Source: Rotaria sordida
Lineage: Eukaryota > Rotifera > Eurotatoria > Philodinida > Philodinidae
Direction of reading: 5' to 3'
NCBI GenBank assembly: GCA_905250125.1
Contig: CAJNOL010000338.1
Coordinates: 1 to 64,000, forward strand
Length of the DNA: 64,000 nt
Shown one piece after another: positions 23,719 to 34,967 of this stretch (position 1 is its first letter; each line of letters opens with the position of its first letter). The notes beneath the pieces were generated by a model that had not been told where the DNA came from, ran no database searches, and worked only from the letters and a program-made list of their open reading frames with translations. The position numbers and the translations under genes are program-made.

Positions 23719-26700
23719 TTAGACTTCAAAACGAATACTATCTCTATCAACAAGCATCGATTGTGAAACATTTCGTCCGCTAGTTGAAAGTGTATCATTA
23801 CGCACAAATGGTGATGATGATGTTGCGAGCGGTGGAATAAATGTTCGATATTTTAATGTTTGTGTATCTCCTTGATTTCCAACAGGTTGTACATCAACTA
23901 ATGATGATGATGTTGTTGTTGATGATGATAATGTTGCTGGTTTTTCTTCAAATTGTCGAAATCTTTTCATAAGTTCAGTAAATGTTGGTCGTTGTTCACT
24001 AAGTTCTTCCCAACATGAACACATTAATGTATAAATTTGTTTTGGACAATTTGTTGGACATGTTAATAATTTTCTATCACGTATCATTTCAATAACTTCA
24101 GGATTTGTTCGTCCATAATATGGTTGAATACCATATGAAAACATTTCCCATAATAAAATACCAAATGACCATATATCTGACATTTCAGAATAAATACCTG
24201 ATAATAATGATTCTATTGCCATCCATCGTACTGGTAATGAACGATTAGCTATTTTATAATAATCTGTATCATATTTTGGACGATAACGTGCTATATTAGA
24301 AATTTTTATATCCATATGTTCTGATATAAGAATATTTTTAGCTGATAAATCATTGTGAACAAAATTTTTTTCAGCTAAATAAATCATTCCTGATATAATT
24401 TGTATTGATATATAAAGAAAATCAGTTAAATCACGTTGTTGATATAATGATATTGTTGTTGAACGTTGTAATAAATATTCATGTAAATCACCATCATTTA
24501 AACGTTCATATATCATTAATGAAATTGCATCTTGTGGTTGAATACAAATACCAAGTAGACAAGATATATTTGTATGACGTATATGACGAAAAACTTAAAT
24601 ATTAAAAAAAAAAACAAAAAAAATATTTTAATTGATTTAAATCAGAATAATTTATATGTGGTTTTGTATGGGAATTTACAGCACATCGAATAATATCTAA
24701 GAAATCAAGTTTTATGAAAATTTTCATATACCGAAGGTTCAGCTACTGGTTATAATCCTTGAGAAATATGTATGGTACTCATAAATATCTTGACAACTTG
24801 ATATTTCAATATGTTCAACTCTGATCTATAGAATAAATGAATATCAATGAAAAAATGGCGTACTATCGAGCTTGACAGTGTGCAAAGTTTCTTGTTCTGT
24901 GACACAGAGTTGAACACATTGGAATATCAAGTAGTCAAGAAAATAACCTAACTGCATCGAATTAAGTTTAAAAACAAAATTTGCATGAGTTTATCTTAGA
25001 TAAACACAATATCTATAAATATTCTATATATTCCTTAAGAATTCTAATTAGTACATATAGACTTTTAGCATATGAAAATTGTTCTATAAAACCACATATA
25101 TAGTATTCTAATCCAAGATAGGTCACAAAACTTGACGGAATTTATTATTACTTTCAATTTCACGTGCATATTCTTCACGATTTTGTTGTGTTGCATATTC
25201 AGCTTGTAAAGTTTTTATTATACATTTATTTGAACTATCACTTAATTCACCTTTATATATTCGTCCATAATCACCTTAACAAAAACAAAAAAAAAATTAT
25301 ATTAAAAATGTATTTTTAATAAAATATATATATATATTTTAATTTTTACCTTCACCAAGTTCTTGTAAAAATCTTATATTTGTAAATGATATTTCACATA
25401 ATGAATTTTCTGTTAATGAATGATGATGAATATTTGGTTGTTTTAATTCTGTTTTAAGTAATGTTTGTCGTAGATATGTATTTGTAAAATTTGTATTTGT
25501 TGATGATGATGATGATGGTGGTATATGACGTGAATTTTGTTTATGACTATTTGTTGTTATTGATGTACGAAATGGTGATGATGTAACTGTATTAATAAGA
25601 TGTGAAGATTTTTTAATTGGTGTTGATGTTGATGAACATGTTGATAAATGACTATTATTATTTCCATGATGACAATACCAACAAAGAAATAACATTAAAA
25701 CAAATATAATAATAAGTGGAATAAGAATACATAATAGAAACATAAGTGATATTGATGATGGACGTCGTCCTATTGAACGAGAATTAGGCGATAATGAATC
25801 TAAATTGAGTAAAAATAAAATATTATTTCTATACAATACTGTTAAAAAAATACAATAATAAGTGTTTAACTCAAAATTTGAAATAATCGTTTGAATAGTA
25901 AATGAAGTTCTCTATTAAATGCATTTCATACGGAAAAAGGTTCATAGATGGACTATGAGAGGAAAATTTCTTCATCATTTCAAATGTTAGAAAATTCGGA
26001 CTCATTTTAAAATGTAGTTAAGATGTGATGCTGCAACTTAACAGGACCCGTTATTTTTAATTTTCTCTTAGTTTGTGTTTTTAGAAAACTTCTCTGATGA
26101 AATACGAAAGACTCAAGGGATGTAGGTCTAAAACAGTTAGTTTTTTATAAACACTAATAAGGAAATCGAAAAATCTGGCTCTGTTAAGTTGTAGAGTAAA
26201 TTTTTGTCTTAATTTGAACATCAAGCCCAGCTTTCTGGTGCAGAAAATAATGAAGAAATCTGGGACGCACGGAAACGTAAAAATCAAAAATCCTATTTTG
26301 AAGAAAAGAACCAAAAGTTTTTAGGAAAAAACGTTATTTTCTTCTGTAGAAGATTCAGAAAAACCTATGTAATATCCTTAAATCTTATCATAAAATGAAT
26401 AAACTATAGTGCATTCGAAAGTAGACACTTTGTTCTATTTAACGAGTTATAAATCACAGAATCGACAAATTTGACTTTTTTTTTTTGAGGGAAGTTAAGA
26501 GCATCAAATCCTGAGTAGAATGAGGAACTACCGCACTTCTCACAATCTTTCCTTAAAAGGTTATAAGCATTACAAGAAATTTTAAAAAATACATTTTTAT
26601 GATAAATTTTGTTTTGTGATGCTTATAACTTTTTAATGGAAGGCTGCAGGAAGCGCGAGAACTCCTAATTTTATTCAAGACTTGATGCTCTTAAAAACTA

Positions 26701-29700
26701 ATTTTCATACAATCTTCTCGAATCTGAAAATCCCCCGTAATTAGTTTTTCCGAAATCTTCCTCTCATAGTCCATCTATGAAACTTCCCGTATGGAATGCA
26801 TTTGATCGAAAACTTCATTAGCTATGCAAAGCATTTTTTTGTTGCATATGAGTTAAATCTTAATATGGTAATAAAAATACATTAATCTTATATTTTGTAT
26901 TAGATAACAATTATGTTATATCTTGTTCTCTATATATTCGTATGATCTTGAAGCAGACATATATTTTATAATTCGATATTGTACTATTACATTCAAAATA
27001 TAATAATATAATTTCAACTAACATCAACATTCAACTATATCGAATATCATCTTTAAACAAAAAAAAAAAAAAACGTTAGTTTATTCAGATTTGAAAAATA
27101 TTTTTCACTTAATATCTAAATGTTCTTAAGATTATTCTTGCTATTAAATAAAACTTCAACTTGAAAGATAAAACTATTCATTATTCAAACACTTGCCTCT
27201 TTATATTCATACTTAAACTTATCATAGAAATGAAGAACACTAGAACTATTATCACTTTAGTTTTTCTCTTTATACTATGAGATTAATAAGCAAAATAATA
27301 TGCATTGATCTATATAATACACTATTAAGTGAACACAAATTGAAATGTTCAAAATTTATATTTCGATAAAAATTCTTAATCATTTAAAAATTATTTGTTT
27401 TTTTTTTTTTACCATTTCGATGAATTGATACTGTTTGATCAAGATTAATACATGATGAATCATCACTTGTAGGCGGTAAATTATCACATGTTGGCATATT
27501 TTGTAAAATTTCCACTACAAAAAAAAAAAAAATCTTTGTTTTCTTTAAAATTCATCTTAAACTTACAATTTGTATGTGTTTGTGGATGTTGAAAATTGAA
27601 TAAATTTGGACATGCATCATTTTGAAAATAATAACATGAACGACGACATATTGAACGTATATTTAAACGATCATTATCACATATTGGATATGTAAATAAA
27701 CAAATCATTGGTAATAATAATCGATGACATTCATTTGATAAAAACTGATTATTAGTAAAAAATTTTAAATTTGTTATTAAATTTTCTTCAATATCTTTTT
27801 GATTACGATTTGCTGTTGATATATATTGAGATGATATTATTGAATGACATATATTACCTGTATATAATTCACATTTTAATTTATTTGTTGATTCATCATT
27901 ATTTATAATAATTTCTGGTTGAAATTCAATAGATGGTAATCTAAAGAAAAACAAAATAAAAGTTTATAATTTTTAATTAAAAACAACAAAAAAAAAAAAC
28001 AATTAAAGATTTTCACTTACAATTCATCATTTAAATCAATATGATCAATATCCACTATAACAAAAAAATAAATAAATTATTAACAAAAAAGAATTTATTA
28101 GTGCGCGATCCTTTGAAAGGTCAAAGTGTAATATTCGAGTTCTGGTACATGATATTTCCTTTTTTTTTTGCATTGAGTTCAATGACAGATCTATCGTTTT
28201 ACACTGTCTTTCTTTACAGAAATCCTTTCTTCGCATTATCTTTTCTTATACTCATAGATAAAACAGTCAATCTTCATGTTAAAACTCAACATATACTTCT
28301 GTCATTGATGTATAGAAATTATTGTATATGCAAACAGAAAAAAACCTTATTTGTATTGTCAGATATATCTTCAATATATAGCTTTTGTTATCCTGATGAT
28401 AATATATACGATACATCTTATAGGAAGCGGCAAATATCATTTTATGCTTCGTTTCATCGGTTCAATTCATTGTGTTAGTCTACTATATACATTGATTTAA
28501 TCGTTCAATAAGTTTCCATGCACATCAACCTTTCTCTTAACGAACTTTGACATATACTATTGAGTTTTGTCTAAACTTCGAATTCAATTAGTTCATACTT
28601 TTATATATTTCCGTCCTATTATGATTCTACTGAATTAATAATACCTTTACCCTACTGATTGACACCTACAATAAGATTCTTTCGTTATCAAAGTCCGCAA
28701 TATTTAGATTATTGCTCATTTAAACAAAAGGCGGATAGGTATCTTTTTTGAATAGCTATTGATAGAAGCATGATAGAGAGCTGCCATTATCACCGTTGGA
28801 AAGAGAAGATGAAGACCCATCGAGTGATATATTATAGACTTCTCGAAAATGTACGCAATGATCGTTGACTATAAGAATGTTTCTTTTTTTATGTTTTACC
28901 TGGATTTTTAACTCGAACAAAACCAGTTGATGTTAATGTTTGAAAACCATTCGATGCTTCACATGTATAAAAACCTGCTTCGGATTCTTTTAAATTATTT
29001 AAATATATACTAAAAGAAAGAAAAAAACAACGAATGTATATTTTCTTTTTTTTTTTTTATCTATTTGGAATTTTTCTTTTCGATTTACCTCGATCGGAAT
29101 GCTGTTTGATCAATTGAATAGCGTTTTTTATCAAGAGGATTATTATATCTATACCAATTAAATGATACGGGATATGATGATTGAACTTGACATTCCAAAA
29201 TAACTCTACTACCACCATTTTCTGTTATATTTTTTAATGTTTTTATCCATTGCATATTTGTTGATATTAATAAATTTGATTCTCCAGTACTTAAGTACAA
29301 AAAAGAAAAAGAAAAGCAGATATATACAAAAATATATGATCGATAATCTAATTGCTTTAAGGAAAATAAAATAAAATTGAAAAAATCCATTTAAATATCA
29401 TTAGATGAGATATTCTTTTTTTGTTTTTTCGTTTTCATCAAGGTAAATTCGATAAAGATCTTTTACTCATCAATCTTAGTTTATAAATATATATATTTAT
29501 GCGTTTCTTTACTCTATTGATTAGGTAAGAAACCCTTGAGCATTTTCTTTTTACGTGATTGAACAAGCATTATGTTGTTTCCTTGTACTTATAAGACAAG
29601 AACATGCACGAGACAATTTCTATTCTTGATTGACGGATGTATGCAATATGCAATATTTCTCTCGTTTATCCGCTTGTCAGGCTTCTTATTCATATCGTCT

Positions 29701-30675
29701 CCGCCAAAGATCAACAATATACATGTATATATATAGATTGTATGTAATACCTTAAGATTACTGGAGTTGGTTGATTGACAATTGTGTTTGCTACATGTGC
29801 TTGACGTTGATTATTATTGTCGTTATTGATTGGTGACAGATCACAGAACGACAAAAATCCAATGATAAAAAAAAGAAGACAAGGAAAGCCTAAAGAATAT
29901 ATATACATATATTAGATAGGTGATAACTTTGTGTTATTCTTCCTGGATTATTGTTTTATAACATAGAGTGAGAAAAAAAAAAAAGTCAATGCATAATGTA
30001 GAAAAGGAAGCTGCAAATATGCACTTGGCACTCATGATTATAATGCCACACGCGAAATCAATCTGTTGTCTAAACATTGTGCTTGATCAACACATGTAAA
30101 CATTCATATATGTTCTGCACTCTTCCCTCTCCAATACGCTACTAGTTCTCTTCTTTTTTTTTTTTTTTACAAGTGTTTGGTAAGCAGCAGGGTATGCCTT
30201 GAGTAAATAGTATGATACGAGTATGTCAAGAGTTTTGTAGCTCTTGATATAAGAGGCAAACAAAAAAATCATTAGCGTTTTTCAATAGTTCGAATGATAC
30301 ATATTGAGTAAGTACTCTCTTATGTTTTAATAGTAATAATAAAAATTTGTTAATCTGAATATTAGCAATAACTATTGAATAACAAAATAGTTCTTCTTTA
30401 AATAATCTATTCAGTTTCTTCTTACCCGACATTAGATATCTGTCCTTCGATTTGATAAGAAATAAGAGTAGAAAGTCAAACGATGTGCATATCTCCTCTT
30501 ATAGAGAAGTATAATAATGATCAACTCGACTCTTCTCTCTCTCTCTCGCTTTTTTTTTCTCTCTCTTACTCGTATAAGATGAAGACATGAAAATGTCAAG
30601 GTTCTACTTTATTATGTATATATTTATATATGTTTCCTAATTGTTAAATGACTTACCAGATATATTCATGGACAT
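23719..30675 (-). CDS. ROR-like receptor tyrosine kinase family protein, predicted pseudokinase, no kringle
   Basis: ROR receptors bind Wnt ligands through a Frizzled-type cysteine-rich domain. Ten exons (30675-30657, 29889-29751, 29289-29089, 29009-28900, 28054-28021, 27940-27567, 27514-27413, 25799-25350, 25274-25152, 24593-23719) join in frame to about 808 aa. The order is signal peptide (FPCLLFFIIGFLSFC), one Ig domain (LECQVQSS..FNWYRY .. AGFYTCEASNG), CRD (CELYTGNIC .. ECHRLLLPMICLF .. CRRSCYYF .. CDNLPP), membrane segment (LMFLLCILIPLIIIFVLMLF) and kinase-like domain. The last has G-loop GEGDYG and Lys in IIKTL. HRD is replaced by HND, DFG/DLG by SNIA, and PPE by AIE. RWMAIES, SDIWSFGILLWEMFSYG and QPYYG are typical of ROR. 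The lost DFG Asp argues against catalysis. The kringle usual between CRD and membrane is absent from the exons found. A Ser/Thr-rich tail follows the kinase-like domain. Confidence 0.9.
24646..25109. repeat. Foldback repeat in the last ROR-like intron
   Basis: The intron 24594-25151 is filled by this unit. The left end AGAATAATTTATATGTGGTTTT recurs inverted at the right end, ending 25109. A second inverted pair lies inside: 24796-24835 and 24900-24947, sharing TTGA(C)AACTTGATATT(T/C)CAAT and GTTCAACTCTG. There is no open frame. It is a MITE-like foldback of about 464 bp. Confidence 0.65.
25905..26825. repeat. Foldback repeat in the ROR-like CRD-to-membrane intron
   Basis: The intron 25800-27412 contains a unit of about 920 bp with inverted ends. 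The left arm, about 25912-25975, holds AAATGCATTTCATACGG then TTCATAGATGGACTATGAGAGGAA. The right arm, about 26755-26815, is its inverse. A second inner inverted pair (about 26500-26580 and 26620-26700) shares GCATCAA(A/G)TC, AGGTTATAAGCAT and its complement. This is exactly where a kringle exon would be expected, and I find no kringle-like frame in it. Confidence 0.65.
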
Positions 30676-32723
30676 TAGTGTTGAGTTGTTGTGACAAAAA
30701 ATGGAAAACAGCAAAATGAAATTTTCAATTTACTGTAACTAAATGATTATCAACTGGAAACAATAATAATAATAATTCTCATCTATCTAAAAGAAGATAA
30801 AATTTTCTTTTTAATAAAAATCTAAATTATTAGTGTTTCTATTTATACACATGTGAAAGTCTATGCAATTCATGATGTGTCACATATAACTCTGCAAGAT
30901 GCCGCACACACACAAGAGAGGAGAGAGAAATGAGAATGTGTGCATTATCGTCATTGCTCGTTGGCTATATGAGTTATTCTCTCGTTCTCTCTCTCTCTCG
31001 CTCGCTTTTTTTTCTCTATGTACAATTACTATATGTAAGGTCATCTTGTCAAACTGGCATGAAACAAAAAAGAAAAAGAAGGGACTATTTCAATTCATAG
31101 TATAGTCTAGTGTTTTATTAGCTTTCTTTTATTCATACAAATGAATTTATAAATCATTCGAATTTCTCTTTTTTTTTAATTTTCTTTTGTTTAAAACAAA
31201 AGCTAATATTTTTCAATAAAAAAAAAAAAAATTTGAATTATGCGAAAACACATAAACTATTCTCTCAAGAGGACAAAACGAAGTCATTTATAAAAATAAT
31301 TTTATGATTATTTGATATATATATATAAAAGAGAATTGAATGAAATAAATGTGTATATGTTCATAATTATTAGTTAGTTTTTCTAATTGTCTGATCGTGA
31401 TAGACACACACACACACACACACATATATATACATACGTTCGATATGTAGAGAAGACTGACGCCGGTTCACTTCTTTCTCTCTCTTATCTTTCACTAACA
31501 TTTACACATATACACACATACACGTCTTCAATAGTATATTTATTATGGGAACATTATTAACACTTATCAAACTCAACTACTATAGCGGCAAAGTTTTGAA
31601 CAATTGTCATATATTGAACATGATTGTGAGAATAATAAACTGTCTTCGATCTCTCAAGCGGCTCCATAAGAAAATAAATTGTACTTCAAAGAATAATGTA
31701 TAAAAAAAAAAAAAAAAGAAGGAATTGACTTACACTAATTCTATGGTTTGTTGTTTTTTTTCTAGTGACCTTCCTTTTCTATACCATATCTGCATAGTAA
31801 GTAGAAGGAGGGTAGACAATTTTGATCTAAGCCAGACGGTCAACTTAAACTTGTCAAACGTTCAGTGACTCTTACAATTGCCATATGAATACATGCATCA
31901 AGAAGAAAAAAAAAAAAGTAATTCATTCTCATCGGACAGAACAAGTGTGCATATGTTGTTGATTTATTGTATTTTAACTCGTTATATGCATATAATAGTA
32001 TGTCATCTTATAATTTATTTTCAACTACTATTATTACTTATTATTATCGTTACCTCTTTACCTGTAGATGTGATTTGATATTATTCATATAGATAAAAAC
32101 AAAAGATGAAAATAAGCTCATATAAAAACAACAAGAAAGAGAATTATAGTGAATTAAACGAATGTGTTATGTAGCATCTGGTCGTCGCTATGCATCGATT
32201 TCAATAATCGATTTTGTCTGCATCGTTCAAAACGATTGCATGATATGATATGATATATATATATACATCAAATGGTACGACCTACACACCCTCGTATAGT
32301 GTCTCCGAATGATGATATGGTGTTGGTTGTGGTATCAAGTCTTACTTTTCTTTCTCTATTGTCTCTCTTCTTTATATATGTACGTGTGTATTATTATTGT
32401 TAGACGCAGAGACTATTCAATGATGCTTGAAGCATTTCTTTTCGTTCTCTTGATTGAAATGAAAAAGCTGTGAGAATCAGCTTTCTTTCTTTCCATATAT
32501 ATATGTACATATAATCCATTTTCACACATGTATTATCATATAAAAAATTTGTCATCAGCTTTAAAAAAAACAACAACAAAATTATTAATTTCTCTTTTTT
32601 TTTTCAACAACAATATATTTCTCACATCGATATACTGTTAATTAAATAGAATATTGATGAATCGAACAACTATTATATAAGCGATGATAACACATTGATT
32701 TTTATCATGTATACTGGAACAAA

Positions 32724-32763
<40 letters not shown>

Positions 32764-34067
32764 TGAACCATCTATATGTTATGTCTCTGGAGATAGGAAT
32801 GGAAGGAATGAGAAAAAGTTGCTTAAATAAACGTTCTATTTGATTCATATTTTGTTTGTCTTATATGTATATTCATCACTGGTTCATTTATATATCGATA
32901 GATAATATGCAAGACAAAAACTTGTTCAATCATAGGGTGTGTCAGCAATCATCTTCGTCATTATGATTTGATCATCACACTATCGTCGTGATGTGGCTTG
33001 TCAGTAAGATGTTATTAAAATGTTCAATTCAAACAACTCATCAATCGTATTGATCAATCTCTATTTTTTTCTTTTCTTTTGTTTTTCTTTTTTAATGTTA
33101 GTTTATTCTTGACAGGTGACTATTTTTCTTCATCGATGAACTTATCTTAACATATATATTTCAAAAAAAAACTTTTCTTTTTTTTGTTTCATCATGTTTA
33201 TTTGATCTGAAATATAAAAGAAAAACATTATACGAAAAAAAAAAAAGCGTTTTCCTCTTGTTTGCCCTCGAGGTTTAAATATTAGTCTTATCGTCGTTCA
33301 AAATAAGGCAACAGATGGTCAGCTTGCGAAAGTGATGACGATGATGATGATGATGACTTAGTCTCTTTGCAACAGACGACCGACAAGTTAAGTACTCATG
33401 TCTCTTTGTTTCTTGTCATTTCGATAGACAGCTACATATAAAGGCCATCTTCAAATAATACATGTTCATGAACATTGAACATCTACTAATTCAATCATTT
33501 AATAAAATTTGAAAATCGTTATTGCTTAACAATTATTATCACTCTGATTCTTTTAAACTTTTTTTTCTAGTGTTTTGACAGATGATAAAGTCTATATGAT
33601 CATATGGATAGATGAGTTCGTTGCTCATTTACCACCTGCTGTGCAACAATAGTCCAGACATGAATAAAGAAAAGTACACACTAATCAGAATATTCTAGTT
33701 AATGTGATTATATGATAATTTACAAATGCATGTATTGATAATCCTGAAGCAATAACAACAAGAAAAACAAAAAGAAAAAAAAAAGAAAGAAAATTTTCGA
33801 GAATGTTTTATTTAAGAAAAAGATTATATCTAATATAAATATGCACGAAAGAAAAAAAATTTTTTCAGAAAAAATTCTTTACCGTCTTTTAGCGATATCA
33901 TTTGTTGGCGTTTTCCTATTGATGGATAGAATTTAGAAATTCTACAAAAAAGAAAGAAAGAAATTCATCAATGTGTCGAGCCGTAGAGGCAAAGAGTCAT
34001 TGAGTACTATTGTTTTTTCTTTGTAGTATAATATAAATAATCGACTGTGTATTTATTATTTTTTCTT
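30676..34067. other. Intergenic, about 3.4 kb, ROR-like promoter side
   Basis: No gene recognised. It carries CT-rich tracts (30535-30575 and 30975-31015), an (AC)n array at 31404-31424 and an (AT)n array at 32729-32755. The region between two transcripts pointing away from each other should hold both promoters. Short frames at 30899-31105 and 31878-32078 are low-complexity. Confidence 0.45.
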
Positions 34068-34397
34068 ATGATGTCTGAAGAAACAATTTTACTTGAAGCT
34101 TTATCATCATCAGATTTCAAAACATCGATTCATGACAAGAAAAAAATAGATGCACAAGAAACTAAAACTGTTATTGAAACCAAACAACAATTGGGTGAAA
34201 TAATAAGTCCAGATGTATTGGAAAATAAAAATGATAATAATGAATCACTTTTATCTTTAGTAAAACGTATGCCAACAGAACAACGTAAAAAAGTGATTGA
34301 ATCACTCAAACAAAATGGTTTAAGCAATCCATTAACCAAAGAAAAAATTATTCAAAATGCTTTTACTGTCGAAAAAGTTATTCGAGACAATGTTTAA
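34068..34397 (+). CDS. Small hypothetical protein, 109 aa
   Basis: Single open frame from ATG at 34068 (MMSEETILLEALSSSDFKTS) to TAA at 34395-34397. A second ATG follows directly at 34071. Composition is that of a soluble, charged helical protein. The C-terminal half (SLVKRMPTEQRKKVIESLKQ, then NPLTKEKIIQNAF) could form two or three amphipathic helices. I do not recognise the family. Support for a real gene: codon use matches neighbouring genes, a clean acceptor-like site TTTTTTCTTTGTAG ends 40-45 nt upstream, and AATAAA at 34445-34450 lies about 50 nt after the stop. It may be the last exon of a longer spliced gene, but no upstream exon was seen. Confidence 0.5.
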   Translation: MMSEETILLEALSSSDFKTSIHDKKKIDAQETKTVIETKQQLGEIISPDVLENKNDNNESLLSLVKRMPTEQRKKVIESLKQNGLSNPLTKEKIIQNAFTVEKVIRDNV

Positions 34398-34844
34398 AAT
34401 TGTTTTATTTTCTTTTTTGAATATTTTATACTAATAATAATAATAATAAACCAGCATAGATAATTATTAATAATAATTTCTACATTTGATATTGAATTTT
34501 CAATTTGATAAGATTGAATAAAAGATTGTGTATCTCATCACCGAATTCATTTTGATCATCTATGTTCATGAGGTTCGTTTCGACAATCATTCCGTAAATT
34601 CACTCTTTCTGAATATTTATCATATATATATATATATATATATACTACAGGTATCACCTGAATAGATTGCCAAAATATAAATTATCGAATTTCAATGAAG
34701 AGTATCCAACTCAATAAAATACTTTCGAAAAAATTCAAATCATATCGTAACTTTATTTAAAATATTTAGATACTGCAAATCATGGATTAGAATATGATCT
34801 TTTAAGAATTATGAATCAATTCGATGAAATAATATGTTATGGAT
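34398..34844. other. Spacer between small gene and 5S rRNA, with possible coding remnant
   Basis: It holds the poly(A) signal of the small gene, a (TA)n array at 34622-34644 and, at about 34770-34850, a plus-strand frame reading DTANHGLEYDLLRIMNQFDE after a TATTTAG acceptor-like site. The frame runs straight into the 5S rRNA gene. I do not recognise the protein. It may be chance or an exon remnant. Confidence 0.3.
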
Positions 34845-34964
34845 GCTTACGGCCATACCACGTTGAATACACCAGTTCTCGTCCGATCACTGAAGTTAAG
34901 CAACGTCGGGCTCGGTTAGTACTTGGATGGGTGACCGCCTGGGAATACCGAGTGTCGTAAGCTT
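34845..34964 (+). rRNA. 5S ribosomal RNA
   Basis: A complete 5S sequence of about 120 nt. The ends GCTTACG and CGTAAGC pair to form helix I. The internal Pol III promoter is intact: box A AGTTAAGCAACGTCGGGC, the intermediate element, and box C GGATGGGTGACCGCCTGGGA. A T5 run (34963-34967) gives the terminator. Such genes usually occur in tandem arrays. Only one copy is present here, on the plus strand. Confidence 0.96.
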
Positions 34965-34967
34965 TTT
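34963..34967 (+). terminator. Pol III terminator of the 5S gene
   Basis: Five T directly after the closing helix of the 5S rRNA, the standard RNA polymerase III stop signal. Confidence 0.8.

Noticed and set aside
25800-27412. A hidden kringle exon in the ROR-like gene
   Set aside because: No cysteine-patterned frame with kringle motifs was found. The intron is largely a foldback repeat.
31404-31424. (AC)n array as a CRISPR or regulatory array
   Set aside because: Simple dinucleotide microsatellite. No CRISPR-like repeat-spacer structure occurs anywhere in the window.
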